In this document: in pieces, positions 1-8,319 of the stretch | How positions within the stretch are numbered: position 1 is the first letter of the stretch | Layout of the letters: each line of letters opens with the position of its first letter | Assembly: GCA_943789335.1 (NCBI GenBank) | Contig: CALSTS010000006.1 | Span: 62,001 to 126,000 of the forward strand | Direction: 5' to 3' | DNA length: 64,000 bases | From: an uncultured Pseudomonadales bacterium | Lineage (GTDB): Bacteria > Pseudomonadota > Gammaproteobacteria > Pseudomonadales > Pseudohongiellaceae | Made by a program: the position numbers and the translations under genes | The notes under the pieces: model-generated | What the model was told of the DNA's origin: nothing | What the model saw: the letters and a program-made list of their open reading frames with translations, nothing else | Databases searched by the model: none

Positions 1-1092
1 ATCTTGACTCGCCAGGGGCCTGCCTGGGATCTCTATCTGGAAAATGAGCTCTTACAAGGCGACTTTCTATTTCCTGATGCTGAAGATGATCCTTACCATA
101 TTCAACTGACTTATCTGAGGTTACCCAAAGACGAAGAAGATGGAGAAGAGGGTTCCGAAGAAGATGTTGATCCTTTTGCCAACATTAATCCTGCCGAATT
201 ACCTGCTATGAATTTTCGCACGGAAGAACTAAGTTTGGGTGAAGGCAATCTAGGGGAGTGGGAATTCGAGCTGCGTAATAATACTAGAGGCGCTACAATT
301 TCAAATTTAAGGATGCAATCTGCTGATGCTGCAATTACAGATCTGTCTCGAGAATCAGGTGCAACGTTGGATTGGGATTATAGCGATGGTATCCATCACA
401 GTAATTTTAATGGCGTGTTTAGTACCGGTGATTTAGCTAGGGTATTGCCGAGTTTTGGTTATGCAGCGCTCGTTCAAAGTGAGTCATCCGATTTTATTAG
501 TAACATCGATTGGCCCGGTTCGCCAGCGGCCTTTAGTTTGAAAAAAATTAGTGGGCAAGTTGATGTTGAAATGGTTAATGGACGTTTTGTTGAGATACAT
601 TCTGGGTCAGCACGATTATTTGGTGCGTTTAATTTTGATACCGTGGTTAGGCGTATGAAATTAGATTTTTCAGATCTTTATCAACAAGGTCTAGCATATG
701 ACACTATTAATGGTGTGCTTAACTTCGACGAAGGTACTGTAGTTACTCAGGAAAACCTCTTGATCAGAGGACCTTCCAGCACCATTAATGTTGATGGTGA
801 ACTGAATCTTGTGGATGAAACGATTGCTGCCGATGTCTTAGTGAACTTACCTTTAGGGCAAAATGTTACTGTAGTCGCCAGCATTCTTGGTGCCTGGCCA
901 ATAGCACTTACCACCTATGTTGCCAGTAGGATTTTCCGTGATCAGTTGGAGAATTTCACGACAGTACTATACCGACTGGAAGGGCCTTGGGATGATCCGC
1001 AAGCTGGCTTTGAGGATGATAATCAAGAAATTGAAGAAGCTTTAGAAGACGCATTGGACGTAGTAGGGGAAATTAATAGTGATGATGGATAA
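1..1092 (+). CDS. yhdP: YhdP-family AsmA-like protein, C-terminal part
   Basis: The reading frame is open from the first base, so only the last 363 codons of a much longer gene (family members usually exceed 1200 residues) are present. The segment is rich in short beta-strand repeats and ends with the pattern typical of the YhdP/TIGR02099 C-terminus, including GPSSTINVDGELNL, LPLGQNVTVVASILG and YRLEGPWDDP, before an acidic tail. YhdP-type proteins are inner-membrane-anchored AsmA-like proteins proposed to carry phospholipids between inner and outer membrane. The stop lies inside the start of the next gene, so the two are probably translated together. The family assignment rests on recognising the C-terminal domain only; the N-terminal anchor is outside the window. 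Confidence 0.8.
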   Translation: MLTRQGPAWDLYLENELLQGDFLFPDAEDDPYHIQLTYLRLPKDEEDGEEGSEEDVDPFANINPAELPAMNFRTEELSLGEGNLGEWEFELRNNTRGATISNLRMQSADAAITDLSRESGATLDWDYSDGIHHSNFNGVFSTGDLARVLPSFGYAALVQSESSDFISNIDWPGSPAAFSLKKISGQVDVEMVNGRFVEIHSGSARLFGAFNFDTVVRRMKLDFSDLYQQGLAYDTINGVLNFDEGTVVTQENLLIRGPSSTINVDGELNLVDETIAADVLVNLPLGQNVTVVASILGAWPIALTTYVASRIFRDQLENFTTVLYRLEGPWDDPQAGFEDDNQEIEEALEDALDVVGEINSDDG

Positions 1093-1795
1093 AGCATTAT
1101 TGACCAATTTGGTCGCTTTAATAATCGTAATTATTGGTTTATTTATAACAGGCGAATATCAGCCTTTTATTTTAAATACCGGCTTATTTGCCTTGTCGGG
1201 TGCATTTACTAACTGGCTGGCAGTGCACATGCTGTTTGAAAAAGTGCCAGGTTTTTATGGTTCCGGTGTGATTCCGGCGCGTTTTGAAGAATTTAAGCAT
1301 GCTATAAAAACCTTGATTATGGAACAGTTCTTTACACCAGAAAATATTGAGCAATTTTTATCAAACTCTCTAAAAGGAAATGGAGATGGGCATGGTGAGT
1401 CCTTTGTTAAAAAGATGACAGATAAGGTGGATTTCAATGCCGCTTATGATTCATTGGTTGATGTCATAATGGGCTCTTCATTTGCAGGGATGCTATCCAT
1501 GCTGGGAGGGGCTGAAGCGCTGGATCCATTACGAGACCCTTTTATCAATAAAATGCGGGATTTTCTCGGTGGTTTGGCTGATGACAAAGATTTTTTGCAG
1601 CAATTTCAGAAGAGCACGTCTGATAATTTGCTTGCTAAGGTGGAACTTATAGTAGAAAAACGCTTGGATGAATTAACGCCTGAACTGGTTAAAGAGATTA
1701 TTCAACTTATGATTAAAAAACATTTAGGTTGGTTGGTCGTTTGGGGTGGCGTTATAGGTGGACTGATTGGTTTACTGGCTAGTTTTCTACTGTAG
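1082..1795 (+). CDS. DUF445 family membrane protein
   Basis: A 237-residue protein with a hydrophobic N-terminal helix (about residues 5-25), the characteristic GAFTNWLAVHMLFEKVPG segment just after it, a soluble middle, and a C-terminal hairpin-like hydrophobic segment (WLVVWGGVIGGLIGLLASFLL). This is the DUF445/YheB arrangement; the function is unknown, but the position of the helices suggests an inner-membrane anchor. Start codons GTG 1079, ATG 1082 and ATG 1085 run in a row behind AGGGGA at 1065-1070; ATG 1082 is chosen, GTG 1079 is equally well spaced. It overlaps the end of the YhdP-like gene by 11 bases. Its last 36 codons have a diverged second copy at 4689-4796. Confidence 0.85.
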   Translation: MMDKALLTNLVALIIVIIGLFITGEYQPFILNTGLFALSGAFTNWLAVHMLFEKVPGFYGSGVIPARFEEFKHAIKTLIMEQFFTPENIEQFLSNSLKGNGDGHGESFVKKMTDKVDFNAAYDSLVDVIMGSSFAGMLSMLGGAEALDPLRDPFINKMRDFLGGLADDKDFLQQFQKSTSDNLLAKVELIVEKRLDELTPELVKEIIQLMIKKHLGWLVVWGGVIGGLIGLLASFLL

Positions 1796-2163
1796 TCCCT
1801 CCCTGTTACCGGCTATATTTGCGTTTTTAACCTAGGTATTGAATTCGCTATTTTCAGTGTTGTCCACATTGACATTAGAGTCAAACGTGATACTTTTTGT
1901 CGTCTGACAATCAGTCCGACTCCTTGTCTTTTGCTTTATAGAGGCTTAGTCGGCAAATATCTGGGCCGCTGTTATTATCCGAGTTCAGTTTATTTAAACA
2001 GAAATATGGCATTCTGAGCATCATGATCGATGCTGTAACAGAGAGAAGTGCTTGCTTCACTGGTAGGAAAAGTACTTTATCGAAGTATTTCAAATACAAA
2101 GTTTCAGCTGGATTATTGGGAAAGTTTTTTATACTTTCTATATCTTCTTCAGGAGTAAAGACA
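1796..2163. other. intergenic region without a supported gene
   Basis: About 370 bases between DUF445 and the DUF305 gene. A short imperfect dyad lies at 1899-1920 (GTCG-CTGA arms around CAA). No clear terminator is visible. The DUF305 frame is open upstream to 2023 but that extension has no signal peptide at its start and no ribosome site, so it is treated as non-coding. A ribosome site AGGAG at 2151-2155 serves the next gene. Confidence 0.5.
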
Positions 2164-2916
2164 ATGACTAAATTCTTATACCGACTCTCCAAGAGCACTT
2201 TCTTAAGTTTAATTCTACTGGGTCTGGCAGCAGTAAACATGGCTCAGGAAGTGCCCATCATTCAACCTGGCGCGCCAGGTGAAGAAATGCGTAATCTTAG
2301 TGCCGAAGAGGCGATTGAGATTGCCAATACGAGCTATTCCTCGGATGACGTTACTTTTATGCAGGACATGATTCCTCATCATAATCAAGCTGTTCAGATG
2401 GCTGAGCTTGTGGCTAATCGTACAAACCTGCAAGAGCTTAATGACGTGGCTGGGCGTATTAACGCATCACAGGAAGATGAGGTTGGATTCATGATGCAAT
2501 GGTTACGCGAACGTGGAGAGGGTATCCCGGATCCTACCGCCCATGATGAGATGCAGACTTCTCATATGATGGCCGGCATGGCCTCAGCGGAGCAAATAGT
2601 TGAACTTGCTGAAGCAGAGGGTACAGCTTTTGACCAAATGTTCTTGGAATTGATGATTGCTCACCATGAAGGTGCAGTGACAATGGTTGAGGAGCTGCTT
2701 GACCAGCCCGGTTCAGCATACGATCCGGTACTATTTGATTTTGTAAATGAAGTAACTAATGATCAGGTCGCCGAAATAGAGCGAATGCATGGATTGCTGA
2801 TTAGTCTCTCTGTCGATGTCCGCGCCGGATTGACGCCTGGCTTTCAGGATGCAGGCCAGGCATTGATGAACTTGGAACTCTTAGCTGCACTCCCCAAACC
2901 GCCGGGCTTTTTTTGA
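2164..2916 (+). CDS. Secreted DUF305 protein, N-terminal half of a split gene
   Basis: ATG 2164 is chosen because AGGAG sits 8 bases upstream and the product then begins with a good Sec signal peptide (MTKFLYRLSKSTFLSLILLG, cleavage after VNMA-Q). The rest carries the two halves of a DUF305 ferritin-like fold: DMIPHHNQAVQMAELV near residue 65 and ELMIAHHEGAVTMVEELL near residue 165, each with the His-His pair of the family. DUF305 proteins are exported, possible metal or metal-stress proteins of unsettled function. The frame ends at TGA 2914-2916 directly after a run of seven T. Reading on one base further continues without a stop into the LVIVD-repeat frame, so this is probably the N-terminal domain of one long protein. 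Confidence 0.8.
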   Translation: MTKFLYRLSKSTFLSLILLGLAAVNMAQEVPIIQPGAPGEEMRNLSAEEAIEIANTSYSSDDVTFMQDMIPHHNQAVQMAELVANRTNLQELNDVAGRINASQEDEVGFMMQWLRERGEGIPDPTAHDEMQTSHMMAGMASAEQIVELAEAEGTAFDQMFLELMIAHHEGAVTMVEELLDQPGSAYDPVLFDFVNEVTNDQVAEIERMHGLLISLSVDVRAGLTPGFQDAGQALMNLELLAALPKPPGFF

Positions 2917-2962
2917 TCCACAGAATCCGGCTGGACTTCCGCCGGAGATACCACAGACAGAT

Positions 2963-4612
2963 TTGGAAGAACCAATTGGGATTGATGAAGATGGTCAGAG
3001 TAATGATAGGACTGAATGGGGCGAGCGCTCACCACTCTTAAGTTTTTCCAACACCGATATAGCATTTGCGGGGAATAAGATGGTGGTTGGTAATTATCAT
3101 GGTTTTAACATTTATCAGATACAAGACGATGGTCTACCAAGACACTTCAGTTCTGTGGTCTGTCCCGGCGGGCAAGGAGATATATCCTTAGTCGGCGACC
3201 TCCTGATTATGTCTGTTGAGCAGACTCGAGGGCGGATCGATTGCGGGCTTGAAGGTATTAACCAGGATGTCAGCACTGAACGTTTCCGCGGGCTACGTAT
3301 TTTCGACATTAGTGATGTCGCACGCCCAAGGCAGGTAGGTCAGGTTCAGACCTGTCGAGGCTCGCACACACATTCGGTTGTTTCCGGCCCTGACGAAGAC
3401 GGTAAGATCATTGTCTACAATTCCGGTACTGGATCCGTACGTGAAGGAGAGGAGTTAGAAGGCTGTGTTGGTAACGTTGCTGGCGATGAACGAACTGCAC
3501 TGTTTCGTATTGACGTTATCGAGATTTTGGTAGACGACCCGTCAAATTCACGCATCGTTAGTAGCCCTAGCGTGTTTGCTGATCCTGAAACGGGCAGGTT
3601 GGGCGGCTTGTGGCAAGGTGGAGACCACGGAGATGGCACTCAAGATACCAGAGAGACCAACCAGTGCCATGACATTACCGTATTTCCCGAAGCTGGTATT
3701 GCGGGTGGGGCCTGCTCAGGTAATGGCATTATTTTTGATATTTCTGATCCCTTAAACCCTCAACGCATAGATGAGGTCGTTGACAGAGGATTTGCTTACT
3801 GGCATTCGGCTACATTCAATAATGATGGTACCAAGGTCATTTTTACCGACGAATGGGGGGGAGGAAGTCGAGCACGTTGCCGCGCCTATGATCCACGCGA
3901 TTGGGGGGCAGATGCCATTTATGATATCGTCGACGGTCAGCTTGAGTTCAGGAGCCATTACAAATTACCAGCCCCACAGGGTGAGCAGGAAAACTGCGTG
4001 GCGCATAACGGCTCCATCATACCGGTTCCGGGCCGTGATATCTTTGCTCAGGCCTGGTACCAGGGTGGCCTCTCAATTATGGATTTTACAGACTCTGCTA
4101 ACCCGTTTGAGATTGCCTATTTTGATCGCGGCCCCATTCATGAGGAAATTCTGGTAATGGGTGGGTACTGGTCGACTTATTGGTATAACGGCAAGATTTA
4201 CGGTACCGAGATCGCGCGTGGCCTGGACGTGCTAGCCCTGGAGGCAAGCGAATTTCTTACTGAAAATGAGATTGCTGCTGCTGTTATCGCTGATCAGGGA
4301 GAATTATTTAATCCGCAGCAGCAATTCCGTGTAACTTGGCCAGCTGAGCCGGTCGTAGCTCGAGCCTATATCGATCAACTTGAGCGCGGTGAAGTGCTGT
4401 CAGAGTCACTAAACGTGAGTCTCAATACAGCGCTAGACAGAGCAGATTCACGACTCGAAGGTGGTATGACTGATGGAGATCTTGCTGATGAACTGGTCTT
4501 GCTGGCATCAGCCATAAGTGAGGGTGGTGGTGACCTTATTACGCAGAAGCGTCGTGCTGCACTGGCTGAGACATTAAATGGTGTTGCAGGTAGGCTAGCA
4601 GAGGCACAATGA
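2963..4612 (+). CDS. LVIVD-repeat beta-propeller-like protein, C-terminal part of the split gene
   Basis: The first start-like codon in this frame is TTG 2963, but it has no ribosome site or signal peptide, and the frame is already open at 2915 in a sequence that reads naturally as a continuation of the DUF305 product (GFF followed by DPQNPAGLPPEIP). The product has LVIVD-type motifs: GLRIFDISDVARPRQVG, GIIFDISDPLNPQRID and GLSIMDFTDSANPFEIA, plus histidine-rich spots (RGSHTHSVV, FAYWHSATF). Such repeats form extracytoplasmic beta-propellers of unknown role. A helical C-terminal tail of about 100 residues follows. Most likely it is expressed only as a fusion with the upstream DUF305 part, or it is a broken gene. 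Confidence 0.75.
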   Translation: MEEPIGIDEDGQSNDRTEWGERSPLLSFSNTDIAFAGNKMVVGNYHGFNIYQIQDDGLPRHFSSVVCPGGQGDISLVGDLLIMSVEQTRGRIDCGLEGINQDVSTERFRGLRIFDISDVARPRQVGQVQTCRGSHTHSVVSGPDEDGKIIVYNSGTGSVREGEELEGCVGNVAGDERTALFRIDVIEILVDDPSNSRIVSSPSVFADPETGRLGGLWQGGDHGDGTQDTRETNQCHDITVFPEAGIAGGACSGNGIIFDISDPLNPQRIDEVVDRGFAYWHSATFNNDGTKVIFTDEWGGGSRARCRAYDPRDWGADAIYDIVDGQLEFRSHYKLPAPQGEQENCVAHNGSIIPVPGRDIFAQAWYQGGLSIMDFTDSANPFEIAYFDRGPIHEEILVMGGYWSTYWYNGKIYGTEIARGLDVLALEASEFLTENEIAAAVIADQGELFNPQQQFRVTWPAEPVVARAYIDQLERGEVLSESLNVSLNTALDRADSRLEGGMTDGDLADELVLLASAISEGGGDLITQKRRAALAETLNGVAGRLAEAQ

Positions 4613-4688
4613 TTTGTGCCTTAAGCCATGAACGAAGTGGATGAAAAAACAGCATTGAAAAAGCACTAGCAGACTAACATTAAAATTG

Positions 4689-4796
4689 GTGAGAGAAATT
4701 ATCCAGCTCACGCTTAAAAAGCATTTAGCTTGGTTGGTCTTTTGGGGTGGCGTTATAGGTCGACTGATTGGTCAATTGGCTAGTTTTCTTCTGTAG
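4689..4796 (+). pseudogene. Remnant copy of the DUF445 gene 3' end
   Basis: The 36 codons here, including the TAG stop, align without gaps to the last 36 codons of the DUF445 gene (1688-1795). By hand count about 92 of 108 bases and 28 of 35 residues agree; nine of the differing codons are silent. Upstream, weaker similarity can be followed to about 4654, but with stops and a one-base indel. There is no start or ribosome site, so it is a gene fragment. Its last 17 bases overlap the 3' end of the hydrolase gene on the other strand. The DUF305/LVIVD gene lies exactly between the intact copy and this fragment. Confidence 0.8.
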
Positions 4797-6774
4797 TCTC
4801 CAGAGTAGTGGCAGGAGCAGGACGAATAAACAGTATCGGATTATCGATAATTTGGCGGAGCGAGTCTGTTATTTCCCCGCTATCAAGTTCACTACTAAAG
4901 CCTGTATCGAAGCGAACTCCAGAGATAGGGTCTGTTACTAATTCACTTTGCAAATCCATAGAAATTTCTGATAAGTCTTCATAAGGCTCTGGTTCTACTG
5001 TTTCCAGATCGCCCGATAATACTGGCAGCCAAATTCTGGAAGGGTTCCGTTGATTATGTAAGATGCTGTCTTGGCGTGAAGTCTCAGCCAGTGAATCATC
5101 TTCAGCCTGGTTTATACGAAGTACGATTCTGCTGCCTGCTCTAAAGCGGTGAGCAATTGCTTGCATCGCAATATTCATGCGAGTGGTGCGAGAAGGGACG
5201 AGCGGTAAGCGTGAAGTAAATACATATTGTGGTTGGTAATTATCTTCACTGGCTGTAGTAATTTCGCGCATTGAGGCTTTTAAAGTACCACTTGAAACTT
5301 GCACCCGGCTAGTGGATTCGGCTGAGCCTGTTGCTGACTCAATAACATCCATTAGAAATCTTGGTAGACCAAGGTTGGACGTTATTTGTTCTAAGTTTAT
5401 TTCTTCCAATAAAGTTACCTCGAAAGCCGTGTCGGTTTCTGTACTGCTGACATAGAGCTCAAGCATAATCGGACCGGCAATTAAGAGGTCATTTGCTAGT
5501 GGGTTGCTAATAAAAGTTAGACTTTCAATACTAGAGTTTTCATCCAAAGTGCCATAGCGGGAGATGGCAATATTATTAGGCTGGATTTCAAAATCGAGCG
5601 TTGCTGGGGCATTGGGGTCGAGTTCCTGGCGATTTAGAAACATAGCGGAATAAGTGGATTCCTGAGGAGGCCAGGCATCTATAGCCTGCAATAAGGTCTC
5701 ACCTCTGTTCTGGTATCTTAATTCTGGCAGTAAAGTGAAATCAGCCGTGAATTCATCTTGCAGACACCATTGGTAATAAGGCAGCAGATGCTCTTCAAGA
5801 AAATCCATATTTTGCATAAGAGCTGTATCGCTACTCAATATGACCATTTTATGTTGACTATTGAGCCTTTCCAGCGCGATCAAATTGCTTTTTAGCCCCA
5901 TATTCTCTTGCCAGCTATCGACGATAAAGACAGGTACATTTATGGCTTCAGCATTAGGTAAGCTGCTACGAAGTTGCCAGTAATCATCATATAAAGGGTG
6001 GGTGAGTAGCTCTAAGCGCAAATCATAATTAACTAAGGTCGGTGAATCTAAATCTGCATATGCATTGGCTCGTCTAACCTTGCTTTCATACCAGTCTTGC
6101 AAGAATCCATAATCTGCAAGACCGCCGGGGAATGCCCAGTCTTGATAAGGTTGAACGACACCATTAACCGGGGCAATGCAACTTAATGAAGGTGGGTTTT
6201 GGATAGCCATTTGCCATTGCGCAGTAGCGAAATAATTTGAGCCAGCACCAATAACCTGTCCGTCCGACCATGTTTGCTCGGCTATCCATTCTATAATTTC
6301 GTAATGGTCTTGTTGTTCTTCACGAGATAAGAATTCATAGTTTCCTTCAGATAAGCCTGTGCCGCGCGAACTGGCAATAACATAATTAAAGCCCTGGCTA
6401 ACAAACCAGGCAATAGATCCTAAAGATGAATTATCAGGAGGAGCGCTGTCATCTGTATGAGGGTAGGGAGCAGAACTGTATAGAGTTGGATAGCTACCGC
6501 TTTGAGCTGGTCGATAAATATCCAAAGCAATGCTTACTCCGTCACGCATAGGGACCATAAGATTACTTTCAGTGGTGATTAATGGTCCACTAGCTTGAAT
6601 TGGGATTTGGGCAGAGCTTTGTACAGAAAAAAACGCCGATCCAATACCGGTAAATAGGATTAGCAAATATTTGAGGCTATGAAGAATTGGCTTTATCAAT
6701 GCTCTATAAAATCTTAAAGGGTTAATTACTTTTAAATTATACTCAATATGAGTGAGCAAACCATGTTTGTGCAT
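4780..6774 (-). CDS. Secreted CocE/NonD-like (X-Pro dipeptidyl-peptidase S15 family) alpha/beta hydrolase
   Basis: A 664-residue protein with a long basic N-terminus and a hydrophobic signal segment (about residues 34-50, cleavage near SSAQ). The S15 pattern follows: MVPMRDGVSIALDIYRPA, the SSRGTGLSEG turn, the nucleophile region DGQVIGAGSNYFATAQW, and the C-terminal jelly-roll seen in CocE (FRAGSRIVLRIN). Family members hydrolyse esters or amides with a Ser-Asp-His triad. In the usual G-x-S-Y-x-G motif the serine position is Asn180 here, with a serine just before it, so activity is doubtful or altered. ATG 6774 has no clear ribosome site; a later non-ATG start would shorten the odd N-terminus. 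It stands alone, convergent with the DUF445 remnant. Confidence 0.8.
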   Translation of the reverse strand: MHKHGLLTHIEYNLKVINPLRFYRALIKPILHSLKYLLILFTGIGSAFFSVQSSAQIPIQASGPLITTESNLMVPMRDGVSIALDIYRPAQSGSYPTLYSSAPYPHTDDSAPPDNSSLGSIAWFVSQGFNYVIASSRGTGLSEGNYEFLSREEQQDHYEIIEWIAEQTWSDGQVIGAGSNYFATAQWQMAIQNPPSLSCIAPVNGVVQPYQDWAFPGGLADYGFLQDWYESKVRRANAYADLDSPTLVNYDLRLELLTHPLYDDYWQLRSSLPNAEAINVPVFIVDSWQENMGLKSNLIALERLNSQHKMVILSSDTALMQNMDFLEEHLLPYYQWCLQDEFTADFTLLPELRYQNRGETLLQAIDAWPPQESTYSAMFLNRQELDPNAPATLDFEIQPNNIAISRYGTLDENSSIESLTFISNPLANDLLIAGPIMLELYVSSTETDTAFEVTLLEEINLEQITSNLGLPRFLMDVIESATGSAESTSRVQVSSGTLKASMREITTASEDNYQPQYVFTSRLPLVPSRTTRMNIAMQAIAHRFRAGSRIVLRINQAEDDSLAETSRQDSILHNQRNPSRIWLPVLSGDLETVEPEPYEDLSEISMDLQSELVTDPISGVRFDTGFSSELDSGEITDSLRQIIDNPILFIRPAPATTLETTEEN

Positions 6775-7079
6775 TCAAGATTAAATAAACATAGTTTAAT
6801 TAAACTTGAGAGATAGCATTTATTGTGCAAAAAAATGTGATTTAAACCAGTATTTCAAACATATTTATTGACACAAGCTAGTTAGTTCAATGCATTTATA
6901 TTAAAATCCAGTCAGTTTCTGGCTTTAAATAAGCCCATTCGAAATATCACTTTTTGTGATGAATTAATTTTGATTTTTTATGAAATAACTCGGCTTTCTA
7001 ATTAGGAGAGTTAGCGGCTTTTTATATTCAAGGTTGATATATATTGAATAAGCAGATTAATCGAGGAAATTAATAAACC
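6775..7079. other. AT-rich divergent intergenic region
   Basis: About 305 bases between the divergent hydrolase and TetR genes, very AT-rich. It must hold both promoters and, by usual TetR logic, the operator. Many A/T-only stretches make promoter boxes ambiguous and no convincing palindromic operator was found by eye. A GAGG ribosome site lies at 7063-7066. Confidence 0.4.
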
Positions 7080-7667
7080 ATGGCCAGACCAATCGAGTTT
7101 GATTATGCCAGTGTACTAGAAAATGCAATGCAGCAATTCTGGCGTGAGGGCTATGAAGCAAGCTCTGTACAAAAATTGTTAGATGCTACGGGGATTAACC
7201 GTGGCACTTTGTATAATTCATTTGGTGATAAAGATACCTTTTTTACTCTTTGTATTGATCGTTATAATAAGAAGTTAAAAACCGCCATTGCCACCACTCT
7301 CAGCAACTCAAAGCTTTCAGCAACTGTAGCAATTGAATCTTATATTTCAAATGTTACCCATCTTGCTCCTACTAAACAGAGAACTATGGGTTGTTTGCTG
7401 GTTAATTCAGTTTGTGAAAGCATTAATCTGGATAAAGACATGCAAAAATTAATTCGCAAGTCATTAAATTCAGTGCAAAGAGCTTTGCAAAGCCGAACTC
7501 GTGAATTGGAGAAAGCTAAACAATTAAAACGTGGCCTGAAGGCAGATCAAGCAGCAGAATTATTAATGAATTTGCTGCAAGGCTTATATGTTAGTGCAAG
7601 GAATGGACGTTCCCCTAAGCAGCTTAGTGAAACGCTCAAAATAGGCCTTAATGCTATTAAAAAGTAG
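7080..7667 (+). CDS. TetR/AcrR family transcriptional regulator
   Basis: A 195-residue protein with the TetR N-terminal DNA-binding domain (residues about 8-55): FDYASVLENAMQQFWREGYE, then the helix-turn-helix SSVQKLLDATGINRGTLYNS and FGDKDTFF. The C-terminal half is the variable ligand domain with Cys92 and Cys99 near the middle (MGCLLVNSVCES), as in the TetR_C_16-like group. TetR proteins usually repress a neighbouring gene until a small ligand binds. The divergent hydrolase gene across the shared intergenic region is the best candidate target; the ligand cannot be told from sequence. Start ATG 7080 follows a GAGG site at good distance. Confidence 0.88.
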   Translation: MARPIEFDYASVLENAMQQFWREGYEASSVQKLLDATGINRGTLYNSFGDKDTFFTLCIDRYNKKLKTAIATTLSNSKLSATVAIESYISNVTHLAPTKQRTMGCLLVNSVCESINLDKDMQKLIRKSLNSVQRALQSRTRELEKAKQLKRGLKADQAAELLMNLLQGLYVSARNGRSPKQLSETLKIGLNAIKK

Positions 7668-7713
7668 CCTCATAGACATTCACTTTGGTTAGCTTCTGAT
7701 AGTCTTTCATGGC

Positions 7714-7741
7714 TTGCAGGGCATGCTAAAGCTGGTATACT
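7714..7741 (+). promoter_or_regulatory. Candidate sigma-70 promoter of the exbD-like gene
   Basis: TTGCAG (7714-7719) and TATACT (7736-7741) are separated by 16 bases, 36 bases before the exbD-like start. The -10 box matches five of six consensus bases; the -35 box is weaker. Assigned by eye. Confidence 0.4.
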
Positions 7742-7776
7742 GAGCCCCCTCGATAAATTAGATTACTGAGTTAGAT

Positions 7777-8196
7777 ATGAAAACAGTAGCAAGCTCCATG
7801 AAAAGGAATAAGGATGAGTCAAGCATCGATCTGACGCCTATGTTGGACGTGGTATTTATCCTATTAATATTTTTCGTTGTGACGGCTTCTTTCGTTAAGG
7901 AATCAACGCTAAATGTTCAGGGGCAGGATCCCAATAATAATCCGCCTCCGCCTAGTCTGGATGACCCACAGAATGTATTGATTCAAATTGATGCCAGAGA
8001 CCAGGTTTTCTTTAATCAGGAGAGAATTGACATCTCTGCTGTAAGGCCTAGAGTCGCATCAGCGCGTGCGGAAAATCCAGGTGCTTCAATTGTGATACAG
8101 CCTAATTCAGACTCAACAGCAAATGCCCTAGTGACTATCATGAATTCATCTCGTGAAGCTGGCGCCACTGATATTTCGGTGATTGAAGGTAACTAG
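7777..8196 (+). CDS. ExbD/TolR family biopolymer transport protein
   Basis: A 139-residue protein with a short cytoplasmic N-terminus, one membrane helix beginning with the family signature DLTPMLDVVFILLIFFVVTASF (Asp in the helix is the proton-path residue), and a periplasmic domain ending in a TolR-like fold (VIQPNSDSTANALVTIMNSSREAGATDISV). ExbD and TolR pair with ExbB/TolQ and use the proton gradient to energise outer-membrane functions. No exbB, tolQ or tonB gene is adjacent, so the partner must be encoded elsewhere. A strong terminator follows directly, which suggests a monocistronic unit. Confidence 0.88.
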   Translation: MKTVASSMKRNKDESSIDLTPMLDVVFILLIFFVVTASFVKESTLNVQGQDPNNNPPPPSLDDPQNVLIQIDARDQVFFNQERIDISAVRPRVASARAENPGASIVIQPNSDSTANALVTIMNSSREAGATDISVIEGN

Positions 8197-8223
8197 AATT
8201 AGACTTTAAACATATGAAAAACT

Positions 8224-8250
8224 AAAAACCCGGGCTAGCCCGGGTTTTTT
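8224..8250. terminator. Rho-independent terminator after the exbD-like gene
   Basis: A near-perfect palindrome: five A, CCCGGGC, central TA, GCCCGGG, then six T. The T-tract fits termination of the exbD-like transcript; the A-tract makes it potentially bidirectional. Confidence 0.9.
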
Positions 8251-8319
8251 ATATCTAGAAATTAGAGGAATATGGTAGTCTTTAAACTTAATAATAATTA
8301 ATAAAAGGCGACAAAAATT

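Noticed and set aside
1911..2240. A 109-codon frame on the minus strand before the DUF305 gene
   Set aside because: It lies antisense to a signal-peptide-bearing gene, has no ribosome site and no recognisable domain.
4740..4744. A frameshift inside the DUF445 remnant at a T run
   Set aside because: Recounting against the neighbouring gene coordinates shows the last 36 codons are in frame through TAG 4794-4796; the remnant is truncated and diverged, not frameshifted there.
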